Below, piece by piece: positions 35,069-43,972 of a DNA stretch of 64,000 bases. The stretch spans positions 62,001-126,000 of the forward strand of contig DLHP01000041.1 of the NCBI GenBank assembly GCA_002483285.1. The letters run 5' to 3'. Positions within the stretch are counted from its first letter, which is position 1. Each line of letters opens with the position of its first letter. A program made the position numbers and the translations under genes. The DNA is from Flavobacterium sp. UBA7665 (lineage in GTDB: Bacteria > Bacteroidota > Bacteroidia > Flavobacteriales > Flavobacteriaceae). The notes beneath the pieces were generated by a model, which was given only the letters and a program-made list of their open reading frames with translations, was not told where the DNA came from and did not search any database.

Positions 35069-36064
35069 TCAATCCAGTTTATCGGTGAGTTTCTTGAAAA
35101 CCTTCTTGGCTTCCTTGCCTTCGTATAAGATAGCGTGCACCGCATCGATAATAGGCGTTTTAGCACCGTGTTTCTGGTTGAGTTCCCAAGCACTTTTGGC
35201 GGCGTAATAGCCTTCGGCCACCATGCTCATTTCCATCATCGCACTTTTTACGGTGTAGCCTTTCCCGATCATGTTCCCGAACATGCGGTTGCGGGAAAAT
35301 ACAGAATAACCCGTCACGAGCAAATCACCCAGATAAGCAGAATCGTTGATGTTGCGCTTCATCTTGTGCACCTTCTTGATGAATTTTTTCATCTCGCGGA
35401 TGCCGTTGCTCATCAAAACCGACTGGAAGTTGTCGCCGTAACCCAAACCGTGCGCAATACCGGCGGCGATGGCGTAAATATTCTTAAGCATTGCGGCGTA
35501 CTCAGTACCAATGATGTCGTCGGTGGTTTTGGCCTTGATGTAATTGCCGGATAGGCATTCGGCGACCACTTTGGCTTTCTTGTCATCGCCGCACGCAATG
35601 GTAAGGTAAGACAAACGCTCGAGCGCGACTTCCTCGGCGTGGCAAGGGCCGGTAATCACGCCGATATTTTCGAACGGAATGTTGTAAACCGTGTGGAAAT
35701 GCTCGCCCACAATCAAACTGGTTTCAGGGACAATCCCTTTGATGGCCGAGAAAATCACCTTACCGTCAAGGCTTTCTGTCATCTTAGACAATTCGCCGCT
35801 CAGAAAAGCCGACGGAATCGCAAAAATGATGTAATCGGCGTACGCGATGGCTTCATTGATGTCGCTGGTGAGTTTGAGTTTATCGACGTTGAACTCCACC
35901 GAACTCAAATAGTTGGGATTGTGGTGTTGCGTCTTGATGTGCTGGATTGCATCGGTGTTGCGCATGTACCACGCAATTTCGGGCAGGTTCACGCAGAGCA
36001 TTTTGGCGATGGCTGTGGCCCAGCTTCCGCCGCCGATGACCGCAAATTTTGGAGGGTTTATCAT
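35069..36064 (-). CDS. gpsA: NAD(P)H-dependent glycerol-3-phosphate dehydrogenase
   Basis: This 331-aa enzyme makes sn-glycerol-3-phosphate for phospholipid synthesis. The N-terminal Rossmann motif is FAVIGGGSWATAIAKML. Further family motifs are IIFAIPSAFL, SAIKGIV, GVITGPCHAEEVA, and the catalytic Lys region ALKNIYAIAAGIAHGLGYGDN. A repeat element (36076-36143) begins only 12 bases upstream of the start, so the promoter must lie in or beyond it. Confidence 0.94.
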   Translation of the reverse strand: MINPPKFAVIGGGSWATAIAKMLCVNLPEIAWYMRNTDAIQHIKTQHHNPNYLSSVEFNVDKLKLTSDINEAIAYADYIIFAIPSAFLSGELSKMTESLDGKVIFSAIKGIVPETSLIVGEHFHTVYNIPFENIGVITGPCHAEEVALERLSYLTIACGDDKKAKVVAECLSGNYIKAKTTDDIIGTEYAAMLKNIYAIAAGIAHGLGYGDNFQSVLMSNGIREMKKFIKKVHKMKRNINDSAYLGDLLVTGYSVFSRNRMFGNMIGKGYTVKSAMMEMSMVAEGYYAAKSAWELNQKHGAKTPIIDAVHAILYEGKEAKKVFKKLTDKLD

Positions 36065-36075
36065 GGTTGGTTTTT

Positions 36076-36143
36076 TAGCCCCGATGGCAGCGGTATCCTT
36101 TTGCTTTTTTCTTTAAAAAGCAAAAGATACAAGCGTACAGCGG
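36076..36143. repeat. Intergenic repeat family 1, minus-oriented copy before gpsA
   Basis: On the minus strand it reads CGCTGTACGCTTGTATCTTT, then a GCTTTTTAAAG/AAAAAGC palindrome and GGATACCGCTGCCATCGGGG, closely matching 32151-32229. Confidence 0.8.
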
Positions 36144-36417
36144 GATTACCTCATAGGGTTTATATTTTTTAAAGGTATTCGGTGAATGCTACGCATTTAG
36201 CTACAAAAAATAATTAGCTTCAAAAATACTCAAAAAACCCAAAAATCGGGCGCTTCGCCAAAGGCATTGTAAACGTTAAAGGAAACATTAACTCAAAATT
36301 ATGATTTCCAGAATAATACGGCTGGGAATGCGTCGTTATTATTTTCGTAAAGGCGCAAGTTGGTTTATTTGCCTTTACACACAAGTTAGTTTAAGTTTTG
36401 TTTTGGGGTTATTTGAT
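36144..36417. other. Gene-free stretch between gpsA and a beta-barrel gene
   Basis: There is no open frame of substance. A TATTTTCG sequence at 36340-36347 (a near match to the -7 consensus) is followed about 70 bases later by the hairpin at 36418-36452, so a short plus-strand RNA is possible. Confidence 0.4.
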
Positions 36418-36452
36418 AAAGGCGTTCAGGAGTATGCTCTTGAACGCCTTTT
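36418..36452. terminator. Hairpin terminator after the minus-strand barrel gene
   Basis: An 11-bp stem AAAGGCGTTCA / TGAACGCCTTT has a 12-13-base loop. The T tract is better on the plus strand (TTTT) than on the minus strand. Confidence 0.7.
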
Positions 36453-36461
36453 GATTTATAG

Positions 36462-36971
36462 TTAAAACGCGTAACCGACCGAAAATCCACCGGTCACAAA
36501 AACAGGTAAGCTATCATCTTCGTTAATAGTACGACCGTCGTATTGCGATTCTTTATGACCAACGCCAAGTACAAATTCTAAGGTGAGATTTGACTTGAAT
36601 TTCCATTGACTTCCCGTCATTACGCTGTAGATGGTAGACTTGAATTTATCGGGAAGATCGCTCTTCGTGTCCATAAAGCTAATCGCCGGACCAATATGCC
36701 AGCCTTGCATTTTGCCTTTTCTCGAAGAAAAATAGCAACGCGCTTCGGCACTGTATCCAAATCCGGTAGTGAATTCATTGTTGCCATAGCGATCACTGAT
36801 ATTGACAAACGCGAAACCGCCCTGGCCTGCAACAGAAAAATGTTTGCCCAGAGCTCGCTCATATTGCACTCCGGCGTTTCCAAAAACGACACTGGCCTTG
36901 ACGATGTTATTCTGAGCCTCCATCTGAAATAGACCGGCGAGACATAAAGTAAGTAAAAAAGTTTTTTTCAT
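36462..36971 (-). CDS. Outer membrane beta-barrel protein
   Basis: This 169-aa protein has a signal peptide of about 19 residues (LCLAGLFQMEAQ). The mature part alternates short strands (KASVVFGNAGVQYERALGKHF, GFAFVNISDRYG, LTLEFVLGVGHKESQ) and ends in the aromatic FSVGYAF, typical of outer membrane barrels recognised by the BAM machinery. It probably has eight strands. Its function is unknown. The upstream minus strand has TATATTTA, one base off the -7 consensus. Confidence 0.75.
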   Translation of the reverse strand: MKKTFLLTLCLAGLFQMEAQNNIVKASVVFGNAGVQYERALGKHFSVAGQGGFAFVNISDRYGNNEFTTGFGYSAEARCYFSSRKGKMQGWHIGPAISFMDTKSDLPDKFKSTIYSVMTGSQWKFKSNLTLEFVLGVGHKESQYDGRTINEDDSLPVFVTGGFSVGYAF

Positions 36972-37058
36972 GTTTTTGTTTTAAGGTTCGGAATAAATAT
37001 ATGGCTTTAGGCATAACTTCCAAAGTTATTCGCAAACATTTTCAAAACACGGAAAAGT

Positions 37059-37640
37059 TTACTTTTTGTAGCAATTATTGTGATCGATATACGCCCAAAC
37101 TTTGTGCGGCAACAAAGGCATTACATTCTTCTTGTTTTTGATGCTCTGCCTAATAAATGTAGATGAGATTTCTACCACTGGTGCGGCGATCATATGAATT
37201 TTGGGATGGTTATCGAACTGCGGATTTCGGGCTTCTTCCGATAATCGCGGATATACGTAAATAGAATAATGCTCTAGAATCGCCTCATAATTTTTCCATT
37301 TATGAAAAGTTTTGAGATTGTCCTCGCCCATAATCAATGCAAATTCGTGTTGCGGGTACTTGTCCTGCAAATGCGCCAAAGTATTTACCGTATAATTGGG
37401 TTGCGGCAATTTGAATTCAAAATCCGACGGTTTGATTTTTGGATAATCTTCTGTGGCGAGAAATACCAATTGCAGCCTTTGATAGTCGTCGAGCAAAGTG
37501 TCTTTTTGTTTGAGCGGATTGTGCGGCGTGACCATCATCCAGATTTGGTCTAAGCCTGCGTATTCGGCCATGTGGTTGGCGATGATCAGGTGGCCAGTGT
37601 GGATGGGGTTAAAGGTCCCGAAATAAAGTCCGATTTTCAT
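37059..37640 (-). CDS. nadD: Nicotinate-nucleotide adenylyltransferase
   Basis: This 193-aa enzyme adds AMP to nicotinate mononucleotide in NAD synthesis. The nucleotidyltransferase motif GTFNPIHTGHL lies at residues 8-18, a VTPHNPLK loop follows near 38, and the ISSTFIR motif near 160. The gene is in a minus-strand run with gmk, yicC and an EamA transporter; a repeat element separates it from gmk. Confidence 0.94.
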   Translation of the reverse strand: MKIGLYFGTFNPIHTGHLIIANHMAEYAGLDQIWMMVTPHNPLKQKDTLLDDYQRLQLVFLATEDYPKIKPSDFEFKLPQPNYTVNTLAHLQDKYPQHEFALIMGEDNLKTFHKWKNYEAILEHYSIYVYPRLSEEARNPQFDNHPKIHMIAAPVVEISSTFIRQSIKNKKNVMPLLPHKVWAYIDHNNCYKK

Positions 37641-37662
37641 TGTTTAAGGCACTCAGGTTTTT

Positions 37663-37730
37663 ATAACACAGATTTCACAGATTAGCACAGATGAGAACAA
37701 AATCTGTGAAATTCGTGAAATCTGTGTTCA
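37663..37730. repeat. CACAGATTTCACAGAT inverted repeat (family 2), copy 1
   Basis: AACACAGATTTCACAGATT is followed about 20 bases later by AATCTGTGAA and GTGAAATCTGTGTT, forming an imperfect long palindrome between gmk and nadD. A second copy lies at 57603-57664. Confidence 0.85.
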
Positions 37731-37749
37731 AATTTTTATTCGCAATCGC

Positions 37750-38322
37750 TTAATCCTTCAAAAATTCCTTTACGAGTTGATACGCCTCAGCTTTCGCCAC
37801 ATCCAGGTCGTAATTCTTAATGATCTTATCAAATTGCGGCGCCGTCGCCAATTCTACCGACGCTTTGGCAATGCGCATATTGATTTTATCATCGCTTTCT
37901 GTAGAGCGTTTCTTAAGCCTGATCTTGAGTTCGTCAATACTTGGCGGTTTTACAAAAACAGCCAGCGTTTCGTTGGGGAACTTTGATTTGATGCGCAAGC
38001 CACCGGCCACGTCAATGTCAAAAATTACGTTTTTGCCCATCGCCCAGATGCGCTCGATTTCGCTTTTGAGCGTGCCGTAAAAATTGTCGCGGTAGACTTC
38101 TTCCCATTCCAGGAAATCCTCGGCCTTGATGTGCTGCTTGAAATCGTGCAGCGAAATGAAATAGTAATCCTTGCCGTTTTGTTCCTCACCGCGCGCTTCC
38201 CGAGAAGTGGCCGATATGGAGAATTCAAGGTTGAGTTCGGGTTGGGCGAGCAAATGCCTCACAATCGTGGTTTTTCCCGAACCCGACGGCGCCGAAAAGA
38301 CGAGTAATTTTCCTTTTTTCAT
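37750..38322 (-). CDS. gmk: Guanylate kinase
   Basis: This 190-aa enzyme phosphorylates GMP to GDP. The P-loop is APSGSGKTT at residues 11-19. The GMP-binding SATSREARGEE motif follows near 38, then KDYYFIS, and IFDIDVAGGLRIK and RLKKRS later. It begins six bases after yicC ends, so the two genes are co-transcribed. Confidence 0.95.
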   Translation of the reverse strand: MKKGKLLVFSAPSGSGKTTIVRHLLAQPELNLEFSISATSREARGEEQNGKDYYFISLHDFKQHIKAEDFLEWEEVYRDNFYGTLKSEIERIWAMGKNVIFDIDVAGGLRIKSKFPNETLAVFVKPPSIDELKIRLKKRSTESDDKINMRIAKASVELATAPQFDKIIKNYDLDVAKAEAYQLVKEFLKD

Positions 38323-38328
38323 AGCGCG

Positions 38329-39189
38329 TTAGAGTACGTTTAAAACCTGTTCTTTTATTTTTTCGAGTTCGTCCTTCATCAAAACGACGAGCTTTTGCAT
38401 TTTGGCGTGGTTGGCTTTGGATCCCATGGTGTTGATCTCGCGGCCCATTTCCTGGGTGATGAAACCGAGTTTCCTACCGTTGGCTTCGGTGCCTTCGATG
38501 GTTTCGAGGAAATAGTCGAGGTGGTTGGTGAGCCTGACTTTTTCTTCGGTGATGTCTAGTTTTTCGAGGTAATAGATGAGTTCCTGCTCAAAGCGGTTTT
38601 CATCTACATTGACTTTTAATTCGTCGATGGCGGTTTGCAAACGTTCCTTGACATTGGCAATGCGCTCCGAATCGAGTGCCAGGGTTTCATCCATAAACTG
38701 GCGGATGTTGGCAATGCGCAACTGGAATTCTTTCTCCAAAGATTTGCCTTCATCGATACGGAAATTGTGGATGTTCACGAGTCCTTCTGTAATCACCTTT
38801 TGGATTTCGGCCCAATCGTTTTCGTCGATCTCGTCGCGTTCGGTTTTGAGCGCATCGGGCATGCGAACGGCCATTTTCATGAGCTCGGTTTCGTCGGCAT
38901 TGTTGATGACTTCACGCATTTGTGCGATGTAGGCCTTGACAATCGGAACGTTCACTTTCGTGGAGGTTTGCTCGCCGGTCATTTCAATAAAAACCGAGAA
39001 ATCGATTTTACCGCGTTCTAGCTTGAGTGCGATTTCATTGCGCAGGCCGAGTTCCATTTCGCGGTAAACCGACGGCATGCGAACATTGAGGTCTAGCCCT
39101 TTGCTGTTGAGCGATTTAACTTCTACCGTTATTTTTTTGGTCGGCAGCTGTAAAGTCGCTTTACCGAAACCCGTCATCGATTGTATCAT
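38329..39189 (-). CDS. yicC: YicC/YloC-family endoribonuclease
   Basis: This 286-aa protein begins IQSMTGFGKA, the hallmark of YicC/YloC proteins, followed by VEVKSLNSKGLDLNVRMP. The C-terminal domain carries KLGFITQEMGREINTMGSKAN, typical of DUF1732. E. coli YicC is an RNase acting with PNPase on small RNAs. It heads a unit with gmk and is preceded by a TATATTTG promoter box. Confidence 0.93.
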   Translation of the reverse strand: MIQSMTGFGKATLQLPTKKITVEVKSLNSKGLDLNVRMPSVYREMELGLRNEIALKLERGKIDFSVFIEMTGEQTSTKVNVPIVKAYIAQMREVINNADETELMKMAVRMPDALKTERDEIDENDWAEIQKVITEGLVNIHNFRIDEGKSLEKEFQLRIANIRQFMDETLALDSERIANVKERLQTAIDELKVNVDENRFEQELIYYLEKLDITEEKVRLTNHLDYFLETIEGTEANGRKLGFITQEMGREINTMGSKANHAKMQKLVVLMKDELEKIKEQVLNVL

Positions 39190-39208
39190 AAATTTTCTAA
39201 AAGGAGTT

Positions 39209-39216
39209 CAAATATA
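39209..39216 (-). promoter_or_regulatory. -7 box for yicC-gmk
   Basis: The minus strand reads TATATTTG, an exact consensus match, 20 bases before the yicC start. Confidence 0.55.
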
Positions 39217-39231
39217 AGAAATGGTTGTCGG

Positions 39232-40128
39232 TTATTGGTTGTTGGTAGATGGATTCTTCTGGGTGACGAGGTAAACGCCCACAAAAATTAGTGCTGCCGA
39301 AACCAGTTTCACGACGGTCAAATGGTCTTTACCCAACCCGATGGCAAAAATCGTAGCGAACAGCGGTTGCAGGTAAATGAAAACCGCGACAGTGGTGGGT
39401 TTGAGTTCGCGCATCGACAGCAGGTTCAAAAGGTAAGTGAAGAAAGTCGAAAACACCACGACAAAGCCGGTTTTCCAGTAAATATCAACCGGCATCAACG
39501 CCCAATTAACCGCTTCGAGTTGTTGCCAACCAAACGGCAAGACCATCAAAAGTCCGAAACTATAGATCCATTTCACAAACGTAAAGGCGTTGTATTTGTC
39601 CATGAGTTTCTTGACGACAATGAGGTAGAATCCGTACGAAATGGCGTTGATGAAAACCAAGAGGTTACCCAACATGGCGTTGGCGGCATTGCCGATGGAT
39701 TTTCCGTAAAGGATTAAAAACACCGTTCCCACAAGCCCGAGCAATATCCCAAAAGCCTTGCGTTTGCGCATCTTTTCCTTCATGATGATGGCAGACAAGA
39801 CCAGTACGATAATGGGCGTAGACACCATAATCACCGCTGCCGAAATGGGCGTCGTGAGGCTCAAGCCTTTAAAGAACGTGAGCATGTTGAGCGCCACGCC
39901 AAAAAAAGCGGCGGCGATAATCCGAGGAAAATCTTCCATCGCTATTTTCTCCTTCGGACCCAAAAAAGAAACGAGCCAGAACAGCAAAGTCGCACCCGAA
40001 ACGCGCAGTAAAATAAACCCGAAAGGATTTACGTATTGTGGCATCACGTCTTTGGCGATGGTAAACGTCACGCCGTAAATGATAGAAACTAAGGTCGCGG
40101 CAATAAGCGCGAGTGTGCGTTTGGACAT
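39232..40128 (-). CDS. EamA/DMT-family transporter
   Basis: This 298-aa inner-membrane protein has about ten hydrophobic helices in two EamA repeats: residues 6-140 (LALIAATLVSIIYGVTFTIAKD, FILLRVSGATLLFWLVSFLG) and 150-290 (LLVFINAISYGFYLIVVKKL, VFIYLQPLFATIFAIGLG). DMT-family members export or import small metabolites. The substrate is unknown. Its start overlaps the ArsC/Spx-like stop by one base, so the two are one unit. Confidence 0.88.
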   Translation of the reverse strand: MSKRTLALIAATLVSIIYGVTFTIAKDVMPQYVNPFGFILLRVSGATLLFWLVSFLGPKEKIAMEDFPRIIAAAFFGVALNMLTFFKGLSLTTPISAAVIMVSTPIIVLVLSAIIMKEKMRKRKAFGILLGLVGTVFLILYGKSIGNAANAMLGNLLVFINAISYGFYLIVVKKLMDKYNAFTFVKWIYSFGLLMVLPFGWQQLEAVNWALMPVDIYWKTGFVVVFSTFFTYLLNLLSMRELKPTTVAVFIYLQPLFATIFAIGLGKDHLTVVKLVSAALIFVGVYLVTQKNPSTNNQ

Positions 40129-40475
40129 TAGCTTAACGCTTTGATGACGGCCTCGACATTTTTGGCGCTGTTGCCAATGTAGATTTTCCCGCCGATGACA
40201 AACACCGGACGGCTCAAAAACGTGTAATGTTCAAGGATGAGGTTTTTGTAATCGGTTTCGGTGAGTTTTTGGTTTTTGAGATCACGCGATTTGTACAATT
40301 GCGCTTTGCGGCTAAACAAGGCTTCATAACTTCCGGCCAGTTTTTGCAGGTCGTCGAGTTGTTGCGCGGTAATCGGTTCTTGTCGAATGTCTTGGAAAAC
40401 CAGGTTGTTTTTGGGCAATGACTTGATGATTTTTCGGCAGGTGTCGCAAGAAGCGAGGTAAAATATGGTGTCCAT
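40128..40475 (-). CDS. ArsC/Spx-family protein
   Basis: This 115-aa thioredoxin-fold protein begins DTIFYLASCDTCRKII. Its Cys10 and Cys13 form a CxxC pair at the same position as in Spx-type regulators. Conserved ArsC-family text follows (DIRQEPITAQQLDDL, YKNLILEHYTFLSRPVFVIGGKIYIG). It could be an arsenate-reductase-like thiol enzyme or an Spx-like stress regulator. The start at 40475 is chosen because an upstream ATG at 40499 adds an atypical eight residues. The gene overlaps its transporter neighbour. Confidence 0.85.
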   Translation of the reverse strand: MDTIFYLASCDTCRKIIKSLPKNNLVFQDIRQEPITAQQLDDLQKLAGSYEALFSRKAQLYKSRDLKNQKLTETDYKNLILEHYTFLSRPVFVIGGKIYIGNSAKNVEAVIKALS

Positions 40476-40550
40476 ACGAGGGCGAATTTCTTTGTGCAAA
40501 GAAAATCCATTTCAGGGTCAAATTGCCTATTTTTATCCAAAATTTTAAAT

Positions 40551-41006
40551 ATGGGAGATACTTTTGCCATTACCCGGACGAGCCGCAAAATCATCGCGCA
40601 GTTCTTAGACAATTACAGCCTCGAACAACTCAACAAAGTGCCGCACGGCTTCAACAATAACCTCATTTGGAACATCGCGCACATCGTGGTGGTACAGCAG
40701 ATGCTCGTTTACAATTTGTCGGGTTTACCTATGATGGTTTCTAAGGAAATGGTCGACTTGTACAAGCGTGGCACCAAGCCCGAACATGAAGTGACGCAAG
40801 CAGAAGTAGACGTAATCCGCGAATTGCTAACTACGACAATCGACCAAACCGAAAAGGATTTTGCAGACCGAATTTTCAAAAACTACAACGAGTTCACAAC
40901 CATGACGGGTTTCAACCTCAAGTCTGCCGAAGAAGCGATGGCGTTCAATTACTACCATGAAGCAGTACACACGGGCGTGATGATGGGAATTCGGAAGTTT
41001 ATTTAG
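40551..41006 (+). CDS. DinB-family protein
   Basis: This 151-aa protein is a small four-helix bundle of the DinB/YfiT metal-dependent type. It begins with ITRTSRKIIAQFLDNYSLEQLNKVPHGFNNNLIWNIAHIVVVQQML, where the first metal His lies in NIAHI. It ends with NYYHEAVHTGVMMG, carrying the two C-terminal histidines. The family includes thiol transferases with unclear substrates. ATG 40551 (MGDTFAITR) is preferred over 40494, which would extend the protein through a non-coding region shared with the divergent gene. Confidence 0.85.
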   Translation: MGDTFAITRTSRKIIAQFLDNYSLEQLNKVPHGFNNNLIWNIAHIVVVQQMLVYNLSGLPMMVSKEMVDLYKRGTKPEHEVTQAEVDVIRELLTTTIDQTEKDFADRIFKNYNEFTTMTGFNLKSAEEAMAFNYYHEAVHTGVMMGIRKFI

Positions 41007-41076
41007 CGCGGTCCAATTTCCGTTAAAAACGGACTAAAAAACAGTTAAACCGCAACCACCAACCACGAATAAAAAT

Positions 41077-41084
41077 TACATTTG
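41077..41084 (+). promoter_or_regulatory. -7 box for the Cys/Met PLP enzyme gene
   Basis: TACATTTG matches the consensus, 23 bases before the ATG at 41108. Confidence 0.55.
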
Positions 41085-41107
41085 CAACGCATTTTAAATA
41101 AACTACG

Positions 41108-42253
41108 ATGAAGTTCAACACCAAAACCATACACGGTGGGCAACACCACGATCCGGCCACAGGCGCCGTTATGCCACCGGTTTATCAAACGTCAACCTTT
41201 GTTCAGAACAGTCCGGGCCAACCTGTAAATCCCGATTACGAATACAGCCGCGCGGCCAACCCAACACGAACCGCTTTAGAAAACGCACTCGCGAGCCTTG
41301 AAAACGGTGCGCGCGGACTCGCTTTTTCTTCAGGACTCGCCGCCACCGATTGTTTGCTGCGCTCGTTCAAAGCCGGCGACGAAGTCATTGCGATGGACGA
41401 CCTTTACGGCGGAACGTATCGCATGTTTACCCGTATTTACAAGGATTCGGGTATCAAATTCCACTTTGTGGATATGAACGACATCGCGAAATTCGAGTCG
41501 CTGATCAATGAGAATACCAAATTGGTTTGGGTAGAAACGCCTACCAATCCACTCATGAAACTGGCTGACATTGCCGAGATCTCGAAAATTACCAAAGCCA
41601 AAAACATCCTTTTTGCGGTAGACAATACTTTTGCCACGCCGTATTTGCAACGCCCATTGGATTTGGGTGCAGACATTGTAATGCACTCGGCTACGAAATA
41701 TCTAGGCGGACATTCTGATGTAATTGCTGGCGCGCTTATCATTAAAGACAAGGGTTTGGGCGACCAACTCCATTTCCAGCAATTCGCCACCGGCGCCACA
41801 CTCGGGCCGATGGACAGTTTCCTCGTGTTGCGCGGTATCAAAACTTTGCATTTGCGCGTACAAAGACATTGTGAGAACGGTGCAAAAGTGGTCGAATTTC
41901 TGGCCAACCATCCAAAAATAAATACGGTGTATTATCCTGGATTGGAAAGTCATCCGTTCCATGAAATCGCTAAAAAGCAGATGAGCGGTTTTGGGGGAAT
42001 GGTCTCGTTTACGTTCCAATCGGGCAAAAAAGAAGACGCAATTGCGTTCCTCGAAAAACTCGAAGTATTCACTTTGGCCGAATCTTTGGGCGGCGTAGAA
42101 TCGCTCGCGAACCATCCGGCGCTGATGACGCACGCATCGATTCCCGAAGACAAACGAAAGGAAATCGGGATTACCGACGACCTCGTGAGATTGAGCGTTG
42201 GCGTGGAAGATGCCGATGATTTGATTGCAGATTTAAAACAAGCGTTGGCTTAA
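41108..42253 (+). CDS. Cystathionine gamma-synthase/lyase-type PLP enzyme
   Basis: This 381-aa cytoplasmic enzyme belongs to the Cys/Met metabolism PLP family. The signature YSRAANPTRTALENALASLE lies near residue 45. The PLP lysine is in HSATKYLGGHSD (about 196-207), and a TPTNPLMKLADI substrate loop precedes it. The C-terminal text ESLGGVESLANHPALMTHASI is typical of the gamma-synthase/gamma-lyase branch. It acts in transsulfuration between cysteine and methionine. Sequence alone does not settle whether it is a synthase (metB) or a lyase (metC/mccB). Confidence 0.93.
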   Translation: MKFNTKTIHGGQHHDPATGAVMPPVYQTSTFVQNSPGQPVNPDYEYSRAANPTRTALENALASLENGARGLAFSSGLAATDCLLRSFKAGDEVIAMDDLYGGTYRMFTRIYKDSGIKFHFVDMNDIAKFESLINENTKLVWVETPTNPLMKLADIAEISKITKAKNILFAVDNTFATPYLQRPLDLGADIVMHSATKYLGGHSDVIAGALIIKDKGLGDQLHFQQFATGATLGPMDSFLVLRGIKTLHLRVQRHCENGAKVVEFLANHPKINTVYYPGLESHPFHEIAKKQMSGFGGMVSFTFQSGKKEDAIAFLEKLEVFTLAESLGGVESLANHPALMTHASIPEDKRKEIGITDDLVRLSVGVEDADDLIADLKQALA

Positions 42254-42272
42254 CCAGCACCCAATATAAAGT

Positions 42273-42298
42273 AACCCGGCTTCGTGTCGGGTTTTTTT
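42273..42298 (+). terminator. Terminator after the PLP enzyme gene
   Basis: An AACCCG / CGGGTT hairpin with a nine-base loop is followed by seven T. Confidence 0.8.
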
Positions 42299-42358
42299 AT
42301 GGTTTGAATTTCCATTTGCGATTAATGTAGTATTTTCACCAAAAATGGATTGGCAACA

Positions 42359-43972
42359 ATGACGCGTTTGATCAACTACAAATATCTCTTTTTTTTCACC
42401 GTAGCGTTCTATTGCTTCGTCCTGACGCAGTTTGGATTTGAGAATTTCGACACCGGATACATCCCAAGCTTTTCGTGGCGCATTGTAAACGGCCAAGCGG
42501 TTTATGAAGATTTCATTTACAAAGGCCCGCCGGTTACTTTGTATTTTCACGCATTTTTCCTGAAAATTTTGCCCGAGACCGGACAGTTTTTACTGATCCG
42601 CATGCTTTGTTACCTGATGTTCGCCTTGCAGGTTTATCTATTGGTTTCGGCGTTTTACAAATTGTATGACCTAGGCCGATTGGACAAATGGGGCGTAATG
42701 ACTGTTGGTTTTATTGTGTCACTGCTCAATTTTTCGCCGTTTCCGTGGCCAACCACTGATGGTTTGTTGTTTGCGGTTATCGCTTTTTGGCTCGTCTGTA
42801 AATACGAGAAGGCGGGATTTTTTACGCTTTTTGCGATTGCGTGCTTTGCGATGTCGTCGGCATTGACCAAACAATCATTCTACCTCGTCCCGGCGTTTTT
42901 TGGATTTTGGATTTTGATTCGATACGGTTGGAAAGCAGCTGCGTTTTTTTGCAGTCAGGTGCTGTTGCTCGTTGCAATATATGTTTGCTGGATTTTATCC
43001 ATTACCGATTGGCAGAACTTCATTCATCAAACGACCGGTCAGACGCCATTGATTTACCTGTACTACAGCGGCATACACAATTATACTTTTTTACCAATTT
43101 CCTGGCTCGCCGGGCTGCTGGTTTTTTTGAGTTTAGCGGCGTTTTTATACCTGAGGAGTACAAAGCAGAAATGGCAGGTATTGCCCGCGATGTTTCGGTG
43201 GATTGCCATTGCGGTATTGACCATCGCGTGCGTTTGCTTTTTCTTTGATGCGCGTCTGGCGTCAAGGATCGCGTTCGACGCCGCCGTATTTGCCGCGGCT
43301 TATGCGTTCTTTAAGAACCTTGACTGGAAGGCCGCCACACCAGTTTGGGTTATACTGGGGATTGCGTGGTCTTGCTCGATCAGTTTGGGCTATGACTACC
43401 CGATACTTTTTGCTACGGGAATTTTGCTTGCGTTTTTGGTATCGGTGCCCATCAATAGCAACCCGAAATATTATCTGTGGCTCGGCTCGCCCATTTGCCT
43501 CGTGGCTTTTGCTTATAATGTACGGCCGTATCGCGACGCCAACATCTTCACTTTACAATCTTCGCTTGACGGGGTTTCGCCAAAATTGAAGTTCATTAAA
43601 ACCAATAAGGAGTATCAGGAAAAACATCTTGAATTGAAAGCGCTTGTTGACCAATACGGTAAAAACTTCATCGTAGCGCCGAGCCTTCCTATGGCGCATT
43701 ACCTCTTCAATACGCAAAGCAAACTGCCGTGCGATTGGATTATTGAAACAGAAATAGACCAACAAAACCAGAGAATCCTTAAATTAGCGGCAGATAAAGG
43801 CAACTATGTTTTTTTGGAAAAATCGTTTCTGAACCATGAGGAATATGTGCAGGACAATTTGGCCGAATTTAGCTCGATCGGTGTTTTCATCCACGATAAG
43901 TTTCAAAAGGTAGCAGAAACCAAACATTTCATCATTTACCATTCACTCAAAGCCAATGAACGACTACCTTAA
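42359..43972 (+). CDS. Polytopic membrane protein, probable GT-C glycosyltransferase
   Basis: This 537-aa protein has about ten to eleven hydrophobic helices over residues 8-400 and a soluble C-terminal region of about 135 residues. The first loop (FENFDTGYIPSFSWRIVNGQAVYEDFIYKGPP) resembles the catalytic loop of GT-C enzymes, which use lipid-phosphate sugars as donors. Its stop overlaps the start of a gene for a polyprenyl-phosphate pentose donor enzyme by 17 bases, which supports this reading. ATG 42359 is chosen over an upstream TTG. No family name is certain. Confidence 0.75.
   Translation: MTRLINYKYLFFFTVAFYCFVLTQFGFENFDTGYIPSFSWRIVNGQAVYEDFIYKGPPVTLYFHAFFLKILPETGQFLLIRMLCYLMFALQVYLLVSAFYKLYDLGRLDKWGVMTVGFIVSLLNFSPFPWPTTDGLLFAVIAFWLVCKYEKAGFFTLFAIACFAMSSALTKQSFYLVPAFFGFWILIRYGWKAAAFFCSQVLLLVAIYVCWILSITDWQNFIHQTTGQTPLIYLYYSGIHNYTFLPISWLAGLLVFLSLAAFLYLRSTKQKWQVLPAMFRWIAIAVLTIACVCFFFDARLASRIAFDAAVFAAAYAFFKNLDWKAATPVWVILGIAWSCSISLGYDYPILFATGILLAFLVSVPINSNPKYYLWLGSPICLVAFAYNVRPYRDANIFTLQSSLDGVSPKLKFIKTNKEYQEKHLELKALVDQYGKNFIVAPSLPMAHYLFNTQSKLPCDWIIETEIDQQNQRILKLAADKGNYVFLEKSFLNHEEYVQDNLAEFSSIGVFIHDKFQKVAETKHFIIYHSLKANERLP

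Noticed and set aside
36144..36339. A gene between gpsA and the barrel protein
   Set aside because: Every frame is broken by stops within about 40 codons and no coding pattern is visible.
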